Source: Hyaloscypha bicolor E (taxonomy: Eukaryota; Ascomycota; Leotiomycetes; Helotiales; Hyaloscyphaceae). Taken from it: a stretch of DNA of 64,000 bases. Shown piece after piece: positions 60,101-64,000 of this stretch; within the stretch, counting starts at the first letter, position 1; each line of letters opens with the position of its first letter. The position numbers were made by a program, and so were the translations under genes. The stretch spans positions 558,001 through 622,000 of the forward strand of contig NW_020194638.1 in the NCBI RefSeq assembly GCF_002865645.1, in the 5' to 3' direction. The notes under the pieces were generated by a model that did no database searches, was not told where the DNA came from, and worked only from the letters and a program-made list of their open reading frames with translations.

Positions 60101-61514
60101 AAAGTAAGAATATTACTTATAAGTTTATTAGAAATATAAATAATTTTAAGATTCTCTAAAGAAAATATAAATTAATATTTTCTTATAGCTTATTTTTAAT
60201 TTATACTAGCTAGTTATTAAAGATATTATAATCTCTAATAAAAAGAATTAGATCTAGAAACTTAGTAATTCTAATATTTTTAAAAGAAATATAAAATATA
60301 AGGAATTCTAAATAGAAATAAATAAGAAATAGTTCGGAATTCTTTAAAAAAGAATTTAAAATAGCCGGGATTATAGAAATAATAAAAGTAAATAAAGTAA
60401 AAATAGCTTAAGTTATTATAAACTAATTAATTATAATTATGTAATATTTAATATTATTCTCGAATTTAATATTATAAAACTTAATATTCTCGAAAATAGC
60501 TTTATTATAATTATAGATATTATTATATAAAAGAGTTCTATAAATATTTTTCTAGTAATTTTTTATATTAATATTAATATTTATAAATAAAATATTAAAT
60601 TTCTGAGTCTATTTATATAATTCTTTAATAATATTATAATTATTAGTTTTTAGAAACTTTAAAATAAAAATAAAGAATTTTATTTTTATAGATTTATTTA
60701 TAAATTTTCTAGTAATACTAATAGAATATTTAATTTAAAAAAGGCTATTAATAAAATAACTCGAACTAATAAAAGCTTTAAAAGCCTTAATAAAAGTTAA
60801 TATAGTTTCTAGTTATATAATATTTTAGGAAATTAGCTTATTTATATTTTTTTTCTATTATATATTTTTTAATAATTTCGTTATTAATATTTATATAAAA
60901 TTTATAAGATTATAAAATAGAATTTAAAAATAATAGTTAGATTACTAGTTTATAAATATTTATTACTTTAGAACTTAATTAAAAAAAGCCTTTATATAAA
61001 GTTTTTTAATTTTCGGGGTTTTTAGAAAAATTTCTAATATATAATTAGTATATATTTATAAAAATATAAATATCTGATTTCTTTAAAGATTTTAAAGGTT
61101 TTTACTTTTATTATTCTAAAATTTATTATTTATATTTCTGAAATTCTATTATTTTAGTAATATTTATATTTTTAATAATTCTAAATTAATTTATTTAAAA
61201 TTTTCTATAGAATTAGAAGAAATAAGCTTTAAATATTATTATAAATATACTATTTAAGATTTAGAAAGTAAAATAAAAGATTTTTTATAAAAATAATTTA
61301 AAGCTAAAAAAAGAAAACTAGAATATAAAAGGCTATAAAAGAATATATATATCTTATAATATACTAGTTCTAAAGAGGCTTAGTTTTCTAAATATTTAAA
61401 GTATATTTCTTTAATAAAATAGCTATATTATATATATTTAAGAAATATTTAAATATCTAGTCAGATATCTTAAATATTAGATATTTAATAAATTATAATA
61501 ATTATAAATTATAA
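57151..61514. other. Extremely AT-rich relic block without identifiable gene
   Basis: About 4.4 kb with dense stops in all frames and long A/T runs. Occasional aagcttt/ggcttt words and spaced cttctagaag-like motifs suggest ancient retroelement sequence, but I could not place a domain. No RNA gene, array or recent insertion seen. Confidence 0.45.
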
Positions 61515-61864
61515 TCTTTTTTATATTATCCTATATTTAGGCCACCCTAAGTAGTTAGCTCGCGGGACTCCGTAAAAAAAAACGAGTTATATAAAGAATA
61601 CTAGAATCTCCCTCTTCTAGGGAATTATATATTAGAATATAATTCCGTTTAAATCCTTAGGGCTAAGCTTGAGATTATAAAGGAAATACTCAAGTACCTT
61701 TCTCTTTATTTTAGTAGTTCTGGAATATAAGGGGCTTTTCTTATAATTTTTTAAAGCTTAGGGGAAAAATCTTAAGCTAGGAGTCCCATATAAAGTACAA
61801 AAAAAAAATCCTAATCTTATATTACTTTCTTTTCCTTCTTCTCTCTATTACTATAGATTCTTCC

Positions 61865-62150
61865 CGCTTTTATACTTCCTATAAGTAGAACCGGCCTGCT
61901 TCTGACTTTATTATAGAGCAGGCTAAGCTATATAAGACTTGCTATTACTATTAAGTTTATATTCTCTCCCTTTTCTGGCTTAATTAACTAGTTAATAGAC
62001 CCGAAATACTACTAATTATAGCTAGTAGTACCTTGCCTTATAAGAACTTAATCTAAATACCTTTCCTCTCTCCCGGTAATAATAATAGCTAATTACGGAT
62101 ATCTCTGCAGACGAGCTAGTCCTATAGTACTAGTAACGGATCCGTTAACT
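61865..62150 (+). pseudogene. Possible upstream frame or first exon of Helitron D2
   Basis: In a frame different from the main gene: RPASDFIIEQAKLYKTCYYYQV, resembling the small Cys-rich motif (KPxxDF...TCxxCR) that precedes some Helitron proteins, with most Cys lost. No splice pair confirmed. Roughly 280 bp, only RIP-type stops. Confidence 0.35.
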
Positions 62151-62157
62151 ATTTATT

Positions 62158-64000
62158 ATGGCCCCCGATTATATTATAGAGAATTCTCCTATTAATTCAT
62201 CTATTATATGGCCTCCTATCTTTCTCTCCCGCTTCCGGCTAACTCTCGTATATATAACCGGTCTACTTATAGGTTATTATATAGCCTGTAAAGCCTTCTA
62301 TTTTAGTTATATAAATAATTACTTTAAGGCCTATTATAAGAAGAGTAATATAATACTTCCTCTAATCCGTAAGCCTCTTTTATATCTCTCTTACCTCTTT
62401 ATAGGTAATAACCCGCTTTACCGGGCCTTCTAAATAAATATCCGGATATATAACTATACTTTTACCTTTATATTAATTAGTTATAAGAAAAATACCCGGA
62501 GTAACTTCTCTTATAGGATCTAGTACTTTTAGATTTACGGCAAGCTCTTTTATTTCTAGGGCCTGCTCTAGTCCGCTATATATACTAAATTCTTTTTTAT
62601 ATAGCTCTTCTTTTATAATCCGCTCTTTATAACTAATATACGGGCTACTAATTTCCCTTACTTAGATTATATAGTTCTTTTATAGCTTACGGATATACTT
62701 ACGAATTATAATCTATTTATTATAGTCTATAAGATAGCTTATAAGCGTCTTATAAGCTAGTAAACCGATTTCCGGATCTTATTTAACCCGTAAATATACT
62801 TAGTTCTCGAGTTAGATATAAATTATTATTATAAGAATTTCCCTATAAGTAATAAGATTACTATTCTTATCCCGGACAAGTATATAAATACGAGCTACTA
62901 TAATCTGGTACTAATAGTTTATAAAACAGGCCACAAGTATCTATAGATATATATAATTAATATTATATATATAATATATATATTATTTTACTATATCTTA
63001 CTTTTCTCATATAGTAACCCGGGCTAGTATTATAAGTTATAGTTATAGGACTATACCGGGACCTGCTAGTAAATATAGCTCGAGTAGTAGGCCTTTTACT
63101 AGTACTACCTCTATATCTATCTAGCCTTCTTTTTACTTTTTTATACTAATTACTTCTTTTAGTAATATGTTATTAATATATATATTACCTATAAGACTAC
63201 TTTACTTAACTAGCTTTACTTATACTAGTAAAATATTTATATGAATATTTATATAGGACTTATAAATACTTTAATTTATAAAAACATTTATATAAGTAAT
63301 ATTAGTTATTACTTTATTTTCCCGTTTAGCTTTATAGATAGTAATTACTTTATATAATAGCTTTTTTAAGACTTAATAGCTATTATATAGTACTTTAGTA
63401 AGCCAAGCTTCTTTATTACCTTTATAGCTAACCCGTACTAGCCTGAAATTATAAATTACTTCTTAAATAAATAATAAGTAATTAATTATCCGGAACTTCT
63501 TTACCGGGTCTTTATTCTAAAAATAAGAAAGCTTCTTATAGATCTCAAGAATTACGTTTTTGGATAATATATAAGCTATATTTATATAATTAAGTACTAG
63601 AAATATAGCCTCTTATATATATATCTACTTTTATTTCTTAAGAGAAATACCATTTTCTTAATTCCTAATTTAGTTAATAAGGTAATTTATACCAAGTTCC
63701 TAGACCTATTATAGGATCTTATAAGCAAACTTATAGCCATAATTACTAGCTAGATATCTTACGGGCTATATAGCCTTAATAATAATCCAAAAGCCCCGTA
63801 TATAGTTTATAATATACCTATAGCCCTGCTTATATACTAGAAGAGGTTCCCTAAGGTATTTATAGCTATAATAATTATTTATAAGAATAGATATCCCGAG
63901 TACTAGTACTAGAATAATAGCCATATATTTATAGTTTATAAATTAGGCTTTCTAGACTAGGAAATTGTCTATAATAATTACTAGGTTATTTTATATAACT
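62158..64000 (+). pseudogene. Helitron D2 Rep/helicase, N-terminal part (partial)
   Basis: ATG at 62158 (MAPDYIIENSPINSS). The first 91 codons are open; later stops are Gln-type. The frame contains INIRIYNYTFTFI, FIIVYKIAYKRLIS, the Helitron-like N-terminal domain (QLFQDLIAIIQYFSKPSFFI at about 63390-63430; VFGQYISYIYIIEYQ) and SLLYIYLLLFLKRN at 63607-63648 for the PHIHLLL two-His motif, both His changed to Tyr. It ends near DQEIVYNNYQVILYN, just before the KYIHKYIYKG region. Helicase motifs lie outside the window. Inactive. Confidence 0.87.

Larger units (their letters stand above)
61515..64000 (+). mobile_element. Helitron D2, 5' part (continues beyond the window)
   Basis: Starts TCTTTTTTATATTATCC and follows D1 through the leader and the Rep region. 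It keeps more C and G than D1 (for example gctcgcgggactccg, ccgggccttc). The window ends shortly after the Rep two-His motif. Confidence 0.85.

Overview
The window looks like a heterochromatic, AT-rich block of a filamentous ascomycete (Pezizomycotina) genome, made almost entirely of transposable elements degraded by repeat-induced point mutation (RIP). The signs are: very low GC and a large excess of TA; coding frames that stay recognisable but are broken almost only by TAA/TAG where Gln (CAA/CAG) or Trp (TGG) is expected, or TGA where Arg (CGA) or Trp is expected; catalytic Asp changed to Asn, His to Tyr and Cys to Tyr; and fungal element types (fungal Ty1/copia, a Ty3/gypsy chromovirus, a Rep/helicase Helitron, a piggyBac-like DNA transposon). 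I found no intact host gene, rRNA, tRNA or CRISPR array. I could run no GC, alignment or database calculation; family calls come from reading translated motifs.

Layout. Copia family A occurs four times: A1 (298-6749, minus), A2 (8617-15023, plus), A3 (25413-33801, plus) and A4 (50131-56466, minus); A2, A3 and A4 have perfect 5-bp target duplications. A2 sits inside a small gag-only LTR element, B (7251-15457, TSD agaaa). A second copia family, C (15896-22874, TSD agatt), has a half-tRNA-iMet type primer site and an additional frame between pol and its 3' LTR. The 5' LTR of A3 is split by a 2.07-kb piggyBac-like element (25532-27604) with 129-bp inverted repeats; it is clearly less RIP-damaged and therefore younger.

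From 35782 a Helitron (D1) begins. Its Rep/helicase gene is split at the Walker A region by a gypsy chromovirus, E (39434-46607, TSD ttcta). The 3' LTR of E is itself split by a 144-bp MITE (39747-39890) that shares its ends with the piggyBac-like element. Removing E rejoins the Helitron frame exactly. A second, less damaged Helitron copy (D2) starts at 61515 and runs off the window. Very old AT-rich sequence fills 1-297, 15463-15890, 22880-25407, 33807-35781 and 56472-61514.

The segment that repeats explain least is a GC-richer, purine-rich island at about 48.4-50.1 kb. It holds a plus-strand gene remnant (F) with a charged coiled-coil region, degenerate tandem repeats of about 17-20 residues and a C-terminal CxxC...CxxC-like motif. 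It is bracketed by two directly oriented copies of an unusual hairpin element: a shared 69-bp core, with arms that differ between copies but match within each copy. F and its hairpins are the best candidates for something undescribed. The extra 3' frames of copia C and gypsy E, and the AT target duplications and long TIRs of the piggyBac-like family, are the next best.
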